A stretch of DNA of 50,083 nt, taken from positions 1-50,083 of the forward strand of contig JAGRLT010000060.1 in assembly GCA_020441665.1 (NCBI GenBank). The letters run 5' to 3'. The translations under genes and the position numbers were made by a program. Positions 49,411-50,083 of this stretch are shown in pieces. How positions within the stretch are numbered: the first letter of the stretch is position 1; every line of letters starts with the position of its first letter. The notes below the pieces were generated by a model. That model was not told where the DNA came from and searched no databases. It was given only the letters and a program-made list of their open reading frames with translations. Source of the DNA: Nitratireductor sp. GTDB lineage: Bacteria; Pseudomonadota; Alphaproteobacteria; Rhizobiales; Rhizobiaceae.

Positions 49411-50083
49411 ATGGAATTGCTGGCTGAAACGCTTGCTGCCTATCCGCTTTCAAGCTGGCTCCTGGCGCTCTTCGCCATCTTCGCTGCGACCTGTATCCAG
49501 TTTTCGCTGGGCATTGCCTTCGGCCTGATCGCCGGGCCGGCGCTGGCGCTCATTCATGTGGATTTCGTGCCGGCGCCGGTGCTGATGCTGACCTGCGTGA
49601 CGGCGACGACCGGTGCGGTTCGCGAATGGCGGCTGGTGCGGTGGGACCAGGTGCGCTGGTCGGTGAGCGGACGGTTTCTCGGCGCACTCGTTGCGATCTA
49701 TTGTCTGGCGCTGATCCCGGACGAGAAGACCTTTCTGCTGGTTTTCGGCCTGCTGATCGGCTTCGCGGTGCTGCTGTCGGTATCGGGATTGCGGTTTCCC
49801 TTCACCCTGCCGACGATCGGCGCCGCCGGCATGGTTTCGGGGTTTACCGCGACGATTACCGGCGTCGGCGGGCCGCCCATGGCGGTGGTCTTCCAGCACC
49901 AGAAGGCAATCGATGCGCGGCCGACGCTGCAATCCTTCTTCGCGCTTGGCAGTCTGGCGAGTTTCCTGCTGCTGATGGTATCCGGCCATGTGGGGGCGCG
50001 GGCGATCGCCATCGCGCTGCTGCTGGTGCCGGGCTTTGTAGCCGGTTATTTCGTGGCGCCTCATGTGCGCGGCTGGTTCGACC
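49411..50083 (+). CDS. TSUP (TauE/SafE) family membrane permease, C-terminus cut by the window edge
   Basis: 224 codons are open to the end of the window with no stop. The ATG at 49411 follows GGGAGGGC. The sequence is strongly hydrophobic (six or seven helices seen) and fits TSUP: ATCIQFSLGIAFGLIAGPAL near the start, VTATTGAVREW, and ATITGVGGPPMAVVFQHQ in the second repeat. The usual length is about 250 residues, so only the last helix should be missing. It is 79 bases after the TRAP-type binding protein. Confidence 0.8.
   Translation, partial: MELLAETLAAYPLSSWLLALFAIFAATCIQFSLGIAFGLIAGPALALIHVDFVPAPVLMLTCVTATTGAVREWRLVRWDQVRWSVSGRFLGALVAIYCLALIPDEKTFLLVFGLLIGFAVLLSVSGLRFPFTLPTIGAAGMVSGFTATITGVGGPPMAVVFQHQKAIDARPTLQSFFALGSLASFLLLMVSGHVGARAIAIALLLVPGFVAGYFVAPHVRGWFD

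Overview
The window comes from a GC-rich alphaproteobacterium, most likely a member of the Rhizobiales/Hyphomicrobiales. The clues are the znuA | znuCB-zur arrangement, a rhizobial-type pyruvate carboxylase, a BigR/SqrR-like persulfide sensor, the Ti-plasmid-like arginase/ornithine cyclodeaminase/ABC transporter cluster, and the codon usage. No rRNA, CRISPR array, prophage or intact insertion sequence was seen. There is one tRNA gene (tRNA-Pro, anticodon CGG).

Layout. 1-6.2 kb, minus strand: the 5' end of pntA, then lpd, aceF and aceE, a complete pyruvate dehydrogenase operon with a homodimer-type E1. 6.4-22.0 kb: a carbon and nitrogen salvage island. It holds allA (ureidoglycolate lyase), an IclR regulator (bhcR), bhcA-bhcB-bhcC, an NCS1 permease, bhcD, lrgB/lrgA, an NCS2 purine permease, allE, a puuE-uraD fusion, uraH, a LysR regulator and puuD (membrane urate oxidase with a cytochrome c tail). 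22.1-26.1 kb: a TSUP permease, then a minus-strand operon pobA-kynA-kynU for aromatic and tryptophan catabolism. 26.2-29.6 kb: zinc uptake, znuA divergent from znuC-znuB-zur across a Zur-box-like site. 29.6-35.0 kb: a TetR regulator overlapping an FAD amine oxidoreductase, then a CueR-type promoter in front of copA and a hydroxypyruvate-isomerase-like gene. 35.0-36.4 kb: a BigR-like repressor divergent from two YeeE/YedE sulfur-transport half-proteins. 36.6-37.1 kb: tRNA-Pro followed by a probable insertion-sequence scar and a probable internally deleted aminotransferase pseudogene. 37.2-40.7 kb: pyruvate carboxylase. 40.7-48.0 kb: an Lrp regulator divergent from arginase, ornithine cyclodeaminase, a polar amino-acid ABC importer and a D-amino-acid-dehydrogenase-like protein. 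48.1 kb to the end: an orphan TRAP binding protein with a long low-complexity tail and a truncated TSUP permease.

The most interesting feature is the 6.4-22 kb island. Its enzymes can be chained: urate -> 5-hydroxyisourate (PuuD) -> OHCU (UraH) -> allantoin (UraD) -> allantoate (PuuE) -> [allantoate amidohydrolase, not in the window] -> ureidoglycine -> ureidoglycolate (AllE) -> glyoxylate + urea (AllA). The glyoxylate can then enter a complete beta-hydroxyaspartate cycle (BhcA, BhcB, BhcC, BhcD), which turns two glyoxylate into oxaloacetate without losing CO2. The beta-hydroxyaspartate cycle is known from marine Proteobacteria as a route for glycolate-derived glyoxylate. Here it is wired into purine/ureide breakdown, with an NCS1 permease inside the bhc gene series and an LrgAB pair (relatives of plastid glycolate/glycerate carriers) beside it. 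I propose this as a purine-to-C4 assimilation module; the coupling is inferred from gene content, not shown.

All gene names rest on recognising motifs and family resemblance by eye. No database search was run.
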